Part shown: in pieces, positions 33,751 to 43,077 of the stretch
How positions within the stretch are numbered: position 1 is the stretch's first letter
How the letters are laid out: the number at the start of each line of letters is the position of its first letter
Origin: Candidatus Scatomorpha intestinavium
GTDB lineage: Bacteria; Bacillota; Clostridia; Oscillospirales; Oscillospiraceae
Assembly (NCBI GenBank): GCA_018712985.1
Contig: DVGA01000101.1
Span: 1 to 43,189 of the forward strand
DNA length: 43,189 nt
Direction: 5' to 3'
Position numbers and translations under genes: made by a program
Notes under the pieces: generated by a model
What the model was told of the DNA's origin: nothing
The model's input: only the letters and a program-made list of their open reading frames with translations
The model's database searches: none

Positions 33751-34497
33751 TCACACTCCCTTCTCAACATCGCGGAACACGCCGAGCGGGAAAGCGGGGA
33801 TCGTGTTCTCCTCCATGAACTTCAGCGTGTCGAGCGGGGCCATGCCCCAGTTGGTCGGGCAGTTGGTCAGCAGCTCGACAAAGCTGAACGCCTTGCCCTC
33901 AAGCTGGTAGCGGAAGGCCGTCATGATGCTCTCTTTGGCCTTGCGGATATTGGCCGGCGTGTTCAGGGCGCATCTGGCGATGTAGCTGGGCGCCTTGAGC
34001 GTGCTGAGGATCTCGCACATGTTGGTGGGATAGCCGTCGACAAGCGCGTCGCGGCCCTTCGGCGTGGTGGTGGACTTCTGGCCCACGAGCGTGGTCGGGG
34101 CGAGCTGCCCGCCGGTCATGCCGTAGGTGGAATTGTTGGCGAACACTACCGTGAAGTGCTCGCCGCGGTTGGCCGCGCACATGATCTCCGCGAGTCCGAT
34201 GCTTGCAAGGTCGCCGTCGCCCTGGTAGGCGAACACAAAGGTGTCGGGCTGGGTGCGCTTGATGCCGGTGGCCACGGCGGGCGCCCTGCCGTGGGCGCAG
34301 CTCACCATGTCCATGTTCCAGAAGCGCAGGCCCATGGTTGAGCAGCCGACCGGCATGACTACAACCGTCTTTTTTGCAAGCCCCAGCTCGTCGATGCACT
34401 GGCCCACAAGCTTGTTTGCCATCGAGTGCAGGCATCCGGGGCAGAAGGTGTTCGGAATGGGCCTGAGGCAGCTCGGCCTGAGGATTTCCCTGCTCAT
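33751..34497 (-). CDS. 2-oxoacid:ferredoxin oxidoreductase, beta subunit
   Basis: 248 residues, the thiamine-diphosphate-binding subunit. TFCPGCLHSMANKL holds one conserved Cys region, MPVGCSTMG another, and GDGDLASIGLAEIM with NNSTYGMTGGQLAPTT is the ThDP/Mg motif (GDGD...N). It lacks its own 4Fe-4S insert, as in the four-subunit Kor/Vor enzymes. Its ATG overlaps the alpha stop (ATGA). Confidence 0.93.
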   Translation of the reverse strand: MSREILRPSCLRPIPNTFCPGCLHSMANKLVGQCIDELGLAKKTVVVMPVGCSTMGLRFWNMDMVSCAHGRAPAVATGIKRTQPDTFVFAYQGDGDLASIGLAEIMCAANRGEHFTVVFANNSTYGMTGGQLAPTTLVGQKSTTTPKGRDALVDGYPTNMCEILSTLKAPSYIARCALNTPANIRKAKESIMTAFRYQLEGKAFSFVELLTNCPTNWGMAPLDTLKFMEENTIPAFPLGVFRDVEKGV

Positions 34498-35561
34498 TTG
34501 TTCAGACCTCCTATCAATGCCTTTATCGCGGCTGTTGTCTCCTCGTTCTTGAGGGTGATACCGCCGGAGCGGCCGTATTGCAGTATTGGAGCGCGCTCCA
34601 TAACCTCGAGGGCGATGTCATCCACCATCTGGCATGGGATTGCCATTTCCACGTCGATGATGGCCTTCACGCGGCTGTAGTCGAGGTCGTACAGGGCCTT
34701 TTTGGGGAAGGGATACAGCGTTATCGGCCGTATAAGGCCGATCTTTATGCCCTCGCGGCGCAGCTCGTTGACGGCGTATTTGCACACTCTGGCGCTGGTG
34801 CCGTAGGCTACGCAGACATACTCGGCGTCGTCGAGCATATACTCTTCCCACTTTACGTCGTTCGCAGCCCAGCCCTTCTGGAGCATGGCTGCGCGCTTGT
34901 TCAGCATTTCCACAACCGGCTCGTCGGCTATGGAGGAGATGAGCCGCGGCTCGTGTTCGCCCTGGTCGAAGTTCCCGAGCGCCCAGTCAGGCCTCGGCGG
35001 AAGTTCCTTCATAGGCGGGAGCTCCACCTCCTCCATCACGGAGCCGAGGCAGCCGTCCATGAGTATGTAAACGGGGTTGCGGTCGCGCTCGGCGAGTTCA
35101 AAGCTGTCATAGACCAGGTCTACGGCCTCCTGCACGGTGTGCGGCGCCTCGACTATCAGTCGGAAGCCGCCGTGGCCGAGGGCCTTCGTGGCCTGCAGAT
35201 AGTCCTGCTGCGCGGGCTGGATACTGCCGAGGCCTGGGCCGCCGCGGCTCACATTGATTATCACGGCGGGGAGCATGGCGCCGGAAAGATAGCTTATTCC
35301 CTCGCTCTTCAGGCTTATGCCCGGGCCGGAGGAGCCGGTCATGGCGCGCACTCCGCTGGTGGCGGCACCGTAGACCATGTTTATCGAGGCGACCTCGCTC
35401 TCGCCCTGGATGAACACTCCGCCGACCTCCGGCAGGCGGGAGGAGAGGTACTCCGGTATCTCGCTCTGCGGGGTGATGGGATATCCGGCAAAGAAGCGGC
35501 AGCCGCCGCGCACCGCGGCCTCGGCAACAGCTTCGTTGCCCTTCATGAGTGTCTTAGCCAT
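34494..35561 (-). CDS. 2-oxoacid:ferredoxin oxidoreductase, alpha subunit
   Basis: 355 residues, the pyrimidine-binding ThDP subunit. AAVRGGCRFFAGYPITPQSE is the family opening, SSGPGISLKSEGISYLSGA the second block, and VAYGTSARVCKYAVNELRRE the C-terminal domain. Oxidises a 2-oxoacid to acyl-CoA, CO2 and reduced ferredoxin. Substrate type (branched-chain, aromatic or 2-oxoglutarate) cannot be fixed from these motifs. Overlaps the ferredoxin-like subunit by 8 bp. Confidence 0.93.
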   Translation of the reverse strand: MAKTLMKGNEAVAEAAVRGGCRFFAGYPITPQSEIPEYLSSRLPEVGGVFIQGESEVASINMVYGAATSGVRAMTGSSGPGISLKSEGISYLSGAMLPAVIINVSRGGPGLGSIQPAQQDYLQATKALGHGGFRLIVEAPHTVQEAVDLVYDSFELAERDRNPVYILMDGCLGSVMEEVELPPMKELPPRPDWALGNFDQGEHEPRLISSIADEPVVEMLNKRAAMLQKGWAANDVKWEEYMLDDAEYVCVAYGTSARVCKYAVNELRREGIKIGLIRPITLYPFPKKALYDLDYSRVKAIIDVEMAIPCQMVDDIALEVMERAPILQYGRSGGITLKNEETTAAIKALIGGLNK

Positions 35562-35766
35562 TGTTCTCCTCCTCTCTCAGCTCCAGCGCCGCGTCGGGGC
35601 AGACGGTGGCGCAGATGCCGCAGGCTATGCACTTCTCCTCGTCGACCACGGGGAAAAACACGCCCAGCCCATTGCGCTCATTCCCGAAGCTCAGGGCCTT
35701 TTTGGGGCAGTAATGCACGCAGTAGCCGCAGCTTTTGCAATACTGGCTGAGTACTTTTACTCTCAT
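35554..35766 (-). CDS. 2-oxoacid:ferredoxin oxidoreductase, delta (2x4Fe-4S) subunit
   Basis: 70 residues with two 4Fe-4S motifs, CKSCGYCVHYCPKKAL (10-25) and CIACGICATVCPDAAL (46-61). It passes electrons from the ThDP centre to external ferredoxin or flavodoxin. First of the four subunits in the operon. Confidence 0.94.
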   Translation of the reverse strand: MRVKVLSQYCKSCGYCVHYCPKKALSFGNERNGLGVFFPVVDEEKCIACGICATVCPDAALELREEENNG

Positions 35767-35782
35767 TGCCTTCTCCTCCTCG

Positions 35783-37093
35783 TCAAATTATCATTCCGGC
35801 CTGCTTGGCGTCGTATGTGAGCCTGTCCCTGAAGTCCGGGTGCGCTATGGCTATCAGGCGCTTCGCGCGGACATCCAGCGGTTCATTGCGCAGGTCCGCC
35901 ACACCGTATTCCGTTACGACGTACTGCACGTCCGCCCTCGGCGTGGTGACCACGCTGCCGAGCGGCAGCACGGCGGAGATCTTGCTTTTTACCTCACCCG
36001 ACTTTGTGGTGAGCGTGCTCGGGAGCGCAAGGAAGCTCATGCCGCCCCTGCTCCAATTCGCGCCGCGGACAAAGTCCGCTTGTCCTCCCGTGCCTGAAAA
36101 CTGCCTGGGCCCGATGCTCTCGGCACAGACCTGGCCCATGAGATCCACCTGCATCGCGCCGTTTATGGACACCATATTGTCGTTCTGCGCAATGATGCGC
36201 GGGTCGTTCACATAGGCAAATGGCCGGGCCTCTATATCCGGGTTGCGGTACATGAAGTCGTACATCTCCTGCGAGCCGAGCGAAAAGCCGAGGACCGTCT
36301 TTCCGGGGTTGATTGTCTTGCGCGAATTATTGGCGGCGCCGCACTTCAGAAGCTCGACAAGGGCGTTCACAAACATCTCAGTGTGTATGCCGAGGTCGCG
36401 CTTGTCCTTCAAAAAACGCCCTATCGCGGAGGCAACGCCGCCTATTCCGAGCTGTATGCACGCTCCGTCCGGCACGCGGTCCACTATGTGGCCGGCGATT
36501 TTCACCTCCGCCTCGCTGGGCTCGGCGCTCGGCAGTATGGGCAGGTCCTCCTCCGCCTCCACCATCCAGGCCACGCGGTCTGCCGGTATCACGGTCCCTT
36601 CGCCGAATACAAAAGGCATACGCCGGTTTATCTGCACAATCGCCGTGTCATAGCTGTCGAGCATGTCCCCGCCCATTGGCGATGGTCCGAGGGAGATGAG
36701 GCCGTTTTCATCCGGCTCGGTGCCGGCCATCAGCAGGACATTGCCGCGGTGCGTCACGCAGCGGTCGCGCGTGGTCTGGGACAGGTGTACCGGCTGATAA
36801 GGGAAATTGGAGCCGTGCGCCACAAACGCCCTCTCGATCGGGCCGTAGAAGAAGCTCTTTATGTTCAGATGGCCGTTGAACTGCGGCATTCCCATCCTGT
36901 ACGGCTTGAATCCCGCGCCGAAATAGAACTCCACGCCCTCGAGATTACCAGCAGCATAATCGGCGAGGGCGTCCAGCAGCTTATACGGCACGCCTGTGGC
37001 AATGCCGGCGGCGAGCCTGTCCCCGCTTTTTATTTTCCGCACCGCCTCGTCCATGCTTATGAGCTTTGAGGCGTACTTCTCTCTCCAGCCCAT
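35783..37093 (-). CDS. Acetyl-CoA hydrolase/transferase-family CoA-transferase
   Basis: 436 residues, the size of 4-hydroxybutyrate or butyryl-CoA:acetate CoA-transferases (class I, ACH family). The catalytic Glu is in LGIHTEMFVNAL (Glu239); QLGIGGVASAIGRFL and FSGTGGQADFVRGANWSRGG are the CoA-binding glycine loops. In this operon it would swap CoA between the acyl-CoA made by the oxidoreductase and acetate or the incoming acid. Acyl specificity is open. It ends 17 bp before the delta subunit. Confidence 0.92.
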   Translation of the reverse strand: MGWREKYASKLISMDEAVRKIKSGDRLAAGIATGVPYKLLDALADYAAGNLEGVEFYFGAGFKPYRMGMPQFNGHLNIKSFFYGPIERAFVAHGSNFPYQPVHLSQTTRDRCVTHRGNVLLMAGTEPDENGLISLGPSPMGGDMLDSYDTAIVQINRRMPFVFGEGTVIPADRVAWMVEAEEDLPILPSAEPSEAEVKIAGHIVDRVPDGACIQLGIGGVASAIGRFLKDKRDLGIHTEMFVNALVELLKCGAANNSRKTINPGKTVLGFSLGSQEMYDFMYRNPDIEARPFAYVNDPRIIAQNDNMVSINGAMQVDLMGQVCAESIGPRQFSGTGGQADFVRGANWSRGGMSFLALPSTLTTKSGEVKSKISAVLPLGSVVTTPRADVQYVVTEYGVADLRNEPLDVRAKRLIAIAHPDFRDRLTYDAKQAGMII

Positions 37094-37096
37094 TGC

Positions 37097-38056
37097 TCAG
37101 CCCTCGTACTGCTTGTCGTAGTTGGCCTGCATGCAGAGCACCTGTTTGGTAATAAAATCGCAGGCGGGGGTGGGGATACCGAGCTGGCGCCCGTACTCCG
37201 CAACGGCGCCGTTGAGCGTCATAATCTCGGTCTGGCGCTTGAACATGAGCATATCCTGTGCCATGGAGGGGTAGTAGTCCACGATGCCGCTGCCGCCTGC
37301 GTTTTTGACGCCCATCATGAAGGTTTTTGCGTCCATCGGGCAGCCCTTGGCCGTCGCCACGGCGCAGCACTCGCTGACGACCTGTATGACCATCGCAAGC
37401 CCGTTGGGGTCGGCCAGCAGGTCCTTTACCTTCAGGCGGGTGAGCGCGCACAGCGGGTTGAAGGTGGAGTTTACGACGATCTTGGTCCAGAGCGCGGGGC
37501 GGACGTCATCCCAGAATTTAGTTGGGCATCCGCCGTCTATAAAGCATTTCTCAAGGTGTTTTCCCGCGGCCTCGGTAAGGGGGTTGTTTTCCATTGCGCC
37601 GAAATTCATCTGGATCTCGCCCGCGCCGGGGGAGGAAATGCACTTGCCGGGGCCGTCGAGTGCGGTGCCGAGGACGCCGGAGCCATAAATCACCCTTCCG
37701 GGGCCAACGGCGGCGGCGAGCTTGTCTTCGTTGCCGAGGCCGTTGAGCAGGCTGACGAGCACGGTGTTTTCGCCTATACAGGGCTTCGCCGTCTCTATGG
37801 CGCTCTCAAGCTGCGTGGCCTTGGTCATGAAGATGACTATGTCCATTGTGCCGATATGGTCGGCGTTGTAGGCAGTCTTGTACCCAGTCACCTGATACTC
37901 CTGATCCGGGTATATGACAAAGGTAAGGCCGTCCTTCGCGATCTTGTCCATGTGCTCCTTATAGGGGTCGACGAGCGTTATGTCCGCGCCGCCCCGCCTC
38001 AGGTAGCCGGCGAAAACGCTGCCGGCCGCGCCGGAGCCTATCATTGCTATCTTCAT
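37097..38056 (-). CDS. Ketopantoate-reductase-family dehydrogenase (ApbA/PanE-like)
   Basis: 319 residues. NADP-binding Rossmann loop MKIAMIGSGAAGSVFAGYLR, then LVSLLNGLGNEDKL, and the catalytic Lys/Asn block ALWTKIVVNSTFNPLCALT. The family reduces 2-dehydropantoate, but many members act on other 2-oxo acids. Being first in a GntR-controlled degradation operon, and far from the pantothenate genes panB/panC, it more likely interconverts a 2-hydroxy acid and the 2-oxo acid used by the oxidoreductase. That is inference. Confidence 0.87.
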   Translation of the reverse strand: MKIAMIGSGAAGSVFAGYLRRGGADITLVDPYKEHMDKIAKDGLTFVIYPDQEYQVTGYKTAYNADHIGTMDIVIFMTKATQLESAIETAKPCIGENTVLVSLLNGLGNEDKLAAAVGPGRVIYGSGVLGTALDGPGKCISSPGAGEIQMNFGAMENNPLTEAAGKHLEKCFIDGGCPTKFWDDVRPALWTKIVVNSTFNPLCALTRLKVKDLLADPNGLAMVIQVVSECCAVATAKGCPMDAKTFMMGVKNAGGSGIVDYYPSMAQDMLMFKRQTEIMTLNGAVAEYGRQLGIPTPACDFITKQVLCMQANYDKQYEG

Positions 38057-38101
38057 TTCTCTTCCTCCGTTATGTAGTTTTGAGCCGGTTTACCGCACTC
38101 C

Positions 38102-38154
38102 GTGTTGTTCTAAATTTAGCACTTTCCTGTACAAACAGTCTAATTGTGCAACAC
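38102..38154. promoter_or_regulatory. Candidate operator region of the oxoacid operon
   Basis: Within the 216-bp leader of the PanE-like gene lie GTGTTG (38102-38107) and its complement CAACAC (38149-38154), the 10-bp palindrome CTAAATTTAG (38110-38119), and TGTACA (38128-38133). No clear -35/-10 pair could be fixed. A GntR/FCD site here is inferred. Confidence 0.35.
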
Positions 38155-38260
38155 TTAATGGACATCAAGCTGTGAAAATACACTAAACAGAAAGTTTTCA
38201 GCCACTTCACCCCGGAATCTTTCCCGGTCAGGAAGCTTTTTGCGGGTTCACGCGCCAAAG

Positions 38261-38303
38261 AGAACAAAAAAGCGGCATTCCCAAATACATTTTGGGAATG
38301 CCG
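38261..38303 (-). terminator. Terminator of the GntR gene
   Basis: CGGCATTCCCAAA (38273-38285) and TTTGGGAATGCCG (38291-38303) form a perfect 13-bp stem; on the minus strand CTTTTTTGTTC follows. It separates the regulator from the operon it faces downstream. Confidence 0.88.
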
Positions 38304-38320
38304 ACAATTATCCGCACGTC

Positions 38321-38334
38321 AATATGTACATATT
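38321..38334. promoter_or_regulatory. 14-bp perfect palindrome AATATGTACATATT
   Basis: It sits between the GntR stop and its terminator and shares the TGTACA core with 38128-38133 in the operon leader. This is a possible regulator-binding site; chance cannot be ruled out. Confidence 0.35.
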
Positions 38335-38352
38335 GTATAGTTAAAGGAAAAA

Positions 38353-39114
38353 TCAGCCCTCTCCAAGGTTCCTGTTCTGCAGGCAGGAATTCGCACAGAA
38401 ATCTATGTGCTTGTCCATTGCGCTGCGCGCCAGCTCGGGAAAGCCGAACTTTACGGCCCGGTAAATGGCGACGTGCTGGCTGCCGAGCAGCAGCAGGTTG
38501 TCCGGGTTCCGCTCGCTGACGAGGAACTGGTTTGTACGTATCGAAAGGTACTCCACCGTCTTGCCGATGGCCTCGTACATGCTCAGAAGGTATTCGTTCC
38601 GTGTAGAGCGGACGAGCAGCCCATGGAAGTCCATGTCCAGCCGGGCGGTTATGCTTATGTCCGGGTCCCTGTTTTCAGCGCCATGCACGTAGTTTTTGAG
38701 CGCCGTCTGGAAGCCGTCCGCCAGCCTGCCGAGCTCGTTCAAATCTACTCTCCAGTTCTTCTCAGCGCAGATATAGGCCGCCATGCCCTCGACGGACTTG
38801 CGCGCCACAAAGAGGTTTTCTATGGAGCTGTTTTCGATATCGAACACATAGTAGTTGCTGTATTTCCCGTCGCCCCTCTGCTCGGCCCTCACCAGCCCGC
38901 GGGAGCAGAGCTGGTCAATCGCCTCGCGCACCGGCGTAGCGCTCACCTCCAGCTCCCCGGCGATTTTGGCAACGTTCAGCCGCGCCCCTGGCGGGAGCTC
39001 TGAGCTGAGGATCGCGCCCTCGAGTATGGTGAACACAATGTTGCTCAGCTTTTCAAACGGGTTCTTCTCAAGTGCCCTGCGCACTGTTTCGGAGCATATG
39101 CGCCTTTCCTGCAT
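38353..39114 (-). CDS. GntR-family regulator, FCD (FadR) type
   Basis: 253 residues from ATG 39114 (a GTG 9 bp upstream is too close to the ribosome-binding site). The N-terminal winged helix has ILSSELPPGARLNVAKIAGE and VSATPVREAIDQLCSRGLVR, the standard GntR recognition region. The C-terminal helical FCD domain (about 95-240) has the metal/ligand residues Asp and His in LDMDFHGLLVRSTRN, HVAIYRA and DKHIDF. FCD regulators usually bind organic acids, matching the acid-degrading operon just downstream. Confidence 0.92.
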   Translation of the reverse strand: MQERRICSETVRRALEKNPFEKLSNIVFTILEGAILSSELPPGARLNVAKIAGELEVSATPVREAIDQLCSRGLVRAEQRGDGKYSNYYVFDIENSSIENLFVARKSVEGMAAYICAEKNWRVDLNELGRLADGFQTALKNYVHGAENRDPDISITARLDMDFHGLLVRSTRNEYLLSMYEAIGKTVEYLSIRTNQFLVSERNPDNLLLLGSQHVAIYRAVKFGFPELARSAMDKHIDFCANSCLQNRNLGEG

Positions 39115-39160
39115 TAACTGCACCGTCCCTTTGATGAAGATGCCTTTCCGCGCCGGCTGG

Positions 39161-39193
39161 TGAAAAACGTCCCCGCCTGCCGGCGGGGACGTT
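39161..39193 (-). terminator. Terminator of the ECF-coaX-FNT operon
   Basis: AACGTCCCCGCC (39166-39177) and GGCGGGGACGTT (39182-39193) form a 12-bp stem, followed on the minus strand by TTTTTCA. Confidence 0.85.
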
Positions 39194-39224
39194 CATTTTC
39201 ACCGGCTGCTGCCTGCCCGGCCTG

Positions 39225-39842
39225 TTACTTAAACACCTTTTTTACCGCCGGGACAAGCAGCCCCCCGACGGAATTGCCTATGGTATTGACTATTATGAAC
39301 AAAACCGCCTCTGCGCTCCACGAGCCGGTGAGGGAGATAAAATACATATTCGCTACGCAGTGCTCAAAGCCGCTGAGCGCGAACACGGCCACGCCGAGGA
39401 ACAGCGCGAGGTACCTCCCCAGCGCGTCCGGCAGGATGCGGTAGCCGTCCACCGCTATGAATATGAGTATGTTGCAGAAAACGGACAGGATGAATATGCT
39501 CAGCAGCCCGTCGCCCAGCTTGGCGGCCACCAGCGGCGCTGCAGTCGCGGCCAGCGCGGGGTGTGCCCGTGTCAGTCCCAGAAGTGCGGTCGCGATGAGG
39601 GCTCCGCCGAGGTTGCCGAACCAGATTAGGAGCAGGTCCCAGAGGTATTTCGGCCCGTTGTCTATCAGGTAGCACACCTTTCCCGTGAACAGGTTGAAGC
39701 CGTAGTTGCTTATGGCGAAAAGGCCCGTCGTGAAAAACAGCGCGGCGACTATCTCGTTGTCTATGGAGAGATACGCCGTCCCGCCGATGGAGACGCAGAT
39801 GCCCGCCATGATGCCGTAGACAAAGGTCCTCAGCGATTTCAT
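39225..39842 (-). CDS. Formate/nitrite transporter (FNT) family channel, compact
   Basis: 205 residues, short for FNT (usually 250-280). Six membrane helices fit. The family core is present: NLFTGKVCYLI in the first half (broken helix loop) and SGFEHCVANMYFISLTG (157-173) with the central pore histidine His161. It may conduct formate, nitrite or a related small monoacid. Only 15 bp separate it from coaX, so it is likely co-transcribed. The substrate is open. Confidence 0.85.
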   Translation of the reverse strand: MKSLRTFVYGIMAGICVSIGGTAYLSIDNEIVAALFFTTGLFAISNYGFNLFTGKVCYLIDNGPKYLWDLLLIWFGNLGGALIATALLGLTRAHPALAATAAPLVAAKLGDGLLSIFILSVFCNILIFIAVDGYRILPDALGRYLALFLGVAVFALSGFEHCVANMYFISLTGSWSAEAVLFIIVNTIGNSVGGLLVPAVKKVFK

Positions 39843-39857
39843 ATGTACCCTCCCCCG

Positions 39858-40640
39858 TCACTGCCGCTTCGCGCGGCTGTTCCGCTCCCATATCAGCGCG
39901 AGCCCGCGCAGCGCGGCGTCCTCGTCGAGCTCAAACTCCCTTTCGCAGTGCGGTATGACCTTCGCAGCGAGGCCGCCGGTGGCTATCAGCGCGGCGGTGC
40001 AGCCGAGCTCGCGCTCTATGCGCGCGGTCATGCCGTCTATCGCCGCGGCGGCGCCGAACACTGCGCCGGAGCGCATACAGTCGGCCGTGTTTTTGCCTAT
40101 GCAGCGCCGCGGCGCCTCGAACGGCACGCGCGGCAGCAGCGCGGCGGTGTCGCTCAAAGCGTCCGCCGAGAGGACTGCGCCCGGCATTATGCAGCCGCCG
40201 AGCAGCCGCCCGTCCTGCCCCAAAACGGTCATCGTGGTCGTAGCGGCGCCAACATCCACCACTATGGCGGGGGCGCCGTGGCTGTCCAGCGCGCCGACGG
40301 CCTCGGCCACAAGGTCCGCGCCCAGCTGCGATGGGTCGTCTATGCCTATGTTCAGGCCCGTTTTAACCCCCGCACCCACAATGAGCACCCGGCAGCCTGT
40401 GACCTCCTCCACCGCCTCGCGCAGCACGGCCGTAACCGGCGGCGCCACGCTCGCGAGCACGGCCCCGTCGAACCGCGCCGGGTCGATCCCGCGCAGCGAG
40501 AGGCTCCGCTCGATGAGGACGGCGTATTCGTCCGCCGTGCGCGTCGCGCGCGTCTCCAGCGAGAGGGCGCTGATCACATAGCCGCGCTCAAGGCAGCCTA
40601 TTCGGATTTCCACGCTGCCGGCGTTCAGGGCGAGCAGCAT
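39858..40640 (-). CDS. coaX: Divergent type III pantothenate kinase (CoaX-like)
   Basis: 260 residues from ATG 40640 (a TTG one codon upstream is less likely), with GGGAG 7 nt before. Fold and blocks match CoaX: VLASVAPPVT, GVKTGLNIGIDDPSQLGAD, VVDVGAATTTMTVLG, GGCIMPGAVLSADAL and ATGGLA. However, the usual N-terminal DxGNT reads NAGSV (Asn6) and GADR reads GADL (Asp109 kept, Arg lost). A CoaX clade with similar changes is, from memory, common in Clostridia. Neighbouring ECF transporter gene supports a pantothenate link; activity is not certain. Confidence 0.82.
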   Translation of the reverse strand: MLLALNAGSVEIRIGCLERGYVISALSLETRATRTADEYAVLIERSLSLRGIDPARFDGAVLASVAPPVTAVLREAVEEVTGCRVLIVGAGVKTGLNIGIDDPSQLGADLVAEAVGALDSHGAPAIVVDVGAATTTMTVLGQDGRLLGGCIMPGAVLSADALSDTAALLPRVPFEAPRRCIGKNTADCMRSGAVFGAAAAIDGMTARIERELGCTAALIATGGLAAKVIPHCEREFELDEDAALRGLALIWERNSRAKRQ

Positions 40641-41311
40641 CAAATCACTCCCTTGCGTCGGGCGGAAATTATCCGCTTTATTACAGGTGAAAGGACAAGG
40701 TTTATACCCAGCTCTATCAGGAAATTGATTCCCGCGAGGCCTAAGAAAATATAGAGCAGCGGGTTGGCCGCGTTCCCCGTGGTCTCCACCCAGCCGGACA
40801 TCCAGGTGTTGAATGTGTCGTTGAAGAAGAGATACAGCCCCGCGCAGAAAATCCCGGTGTTCGCCACCGGGCTCACAACTGCCGCGCAGGCCACGGCAAC
40901 CGTGTCCCTCCTGCCGGTCTCGCCCCCGGGCCCGCCGGCGACTACAAGAGCGGAATCTCCGCCCTTCCGGGAGATGAGATTGTACACCAGCCCGGCGAAG
41001 AAGCCGGCCGCAATGCCCTTAACAAGGCAGAGCAGAAGCGTTACAATCGGGTTCAGGTTCCAGAGTATGGCGCCGCTGGCGTCAGCTCCGGTGATGCAGG
41101 CGATGGCGACGACCGCGCCAAACACCCCGCCGAGCCAGGCCCCTGCCTTCGTGCCGTAGATCGCCGCGCCGACCACTATGGGTACCAGCGTCAGCGTCAC
41201 GGGGAAGGCCCCTATCCTCACGAACGTGGCCACGACCTGCAGTACGACGACCAGCGCGGTGAAGATGGAGAGGCCGACAAGGCGTCTCGTCTTTTCGGTT
41301 CTGTCTGACAT
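40640..41311 (-). CDS. ECF transporter S component, likely pantothenate (PanT-like)
   Basis: 223 residues with five or six hydrophobic helices. TEKTRRLVGLSIFTALVVVL carries the basic N-terminus and first helix, and VPIVVGAAIYGTKAGAWLGG is the usual S-component region. It binds a vitamin in the membrane and works with shared EcfA/EcfT proteins encoded elsewhere. Its stop overlaps the coaX start by one base (TGATG), so pantothenate is the best guess for the ligand. An extra polar loop (RKGGDSALVVAGGPGGETGR) is visible mid-protein. Confidence 0.84.
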   Translation of the reverse strand: MSDRTEKTRRLVGLSIFTALVVVLQVVATFVRIGAFPVTLTLVPIVVGAAIYGTKAGAWLGGVFGAVVAIACITGADASGAILWNLNPIVTLLLCLVKGIAAGFFAGLVYNLISRKGGDSALVVAGGPGGETGRRDTVAVACAAVVSPVANTGIFCAGLYLFFNDTFNTWMSGWVETTGNAANPLLYIFLGLAGINFLIELGINLVLSPVIKRIISARRKGVI

Positions 41312-41363
41312 ATTAAATTACCTCCTGCTGCTGTTCCGCTCCGGGCGGATATAGCGCACTATA

Positions 41364-41391
41364 ATTATACCTTATCCGCGCCTTTTTGCAA
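41364..41391 (-). promoter_or_regulatory. Promoter of the ECF-coaX-FNT operon
   Basis: Minus strand TTGCAA, 16-bp spacer, TATAAT, about 50 bp before the ECF gene. The leader is too short for a riboswitch. Confidence 0.65.
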
Positions 41392-41445
41392 GGGTTTTCA
41401 GCAAAATTGCCCCGAAGGGCGGCCTGTATGCACCGCGCAGGCGGC

Positions 41446-41476
41446 AAAAAAGCGGCCCGGCAAAACGCCGGGCCGC
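41446..41476 (-). terminator. Terminator of gdhA
   Basis: GCGGCCCGGC (41452-41461) and GCCGGGCCGC (41467-41476) form a 10-bp stem followed on the minus strand by TTTTTTGCC. Confidence 0.9.
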
Positions 41477-41502
41477 CCCTCTGCGCGCTTTTTCGACTAA
41501 AA

Positions 41503-42861
<1,359 letters not shown>

Positions 42862-42945
42862 TCACTTTAAGTAATATGTAGTTGTGCACATTCCTCTAAT
42901 CCTGTCTTGATTTTACCGCAACAATCTTCACATTGCAATAGGTGA

Positions 42946-42974
42946 AGCATAAATATACCGTCTGTTTTCGTCAA
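42946..42974 (-). promoter_or_regulatory. Promoter of gdhA
   Basis: Minus strand TTGACG, 17-bp spacer, TATGCT. The predicted leader is about 90 nt. Confidence 0.65.
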
Positions 42975-42999
42975 TTTGTCATTTTGCTGACTTGACAAA
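42975..42999. promoter_or_regulatory. Inverted repeat upstream of the gdhA -35
   Basis: TTTGTCA (42975-42981) and TGACAAA (42993-42999), 11 bp apart, directly touch the -35 of the gdhA promoter and lie 33 bp from the -35 of the tRNA-Thr promoter. This is a candidate regulator-binding site. Confidence 0.4.
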
Positions 43000-43031
43000 A
43001 AGTTTTTTGCACGGAACACAGGATTTTTTTG

Positions 43032-43060
43032 TTGACAAACCCGGGCGCGTCTGCTATTAT
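43032..43060 (+). promoter_or_regulatory. Promoter of tRNA-Thr
   Basis: TTGACA (consensus -35), 17-bp spacer, TATTAT, ending 17 bp before the mature tRNA. Confidence 0.88.
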
Positions 43061-43077
43061 AGTCGAGCCGGTGTTAT

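Noticed and set aside
41312-41400. Possible riboswitch before the ECF S component
   Set aside because: Promoter to start codon is about 50 nt, too short for any known vitamin riboswitch, and no conserved core is seen.
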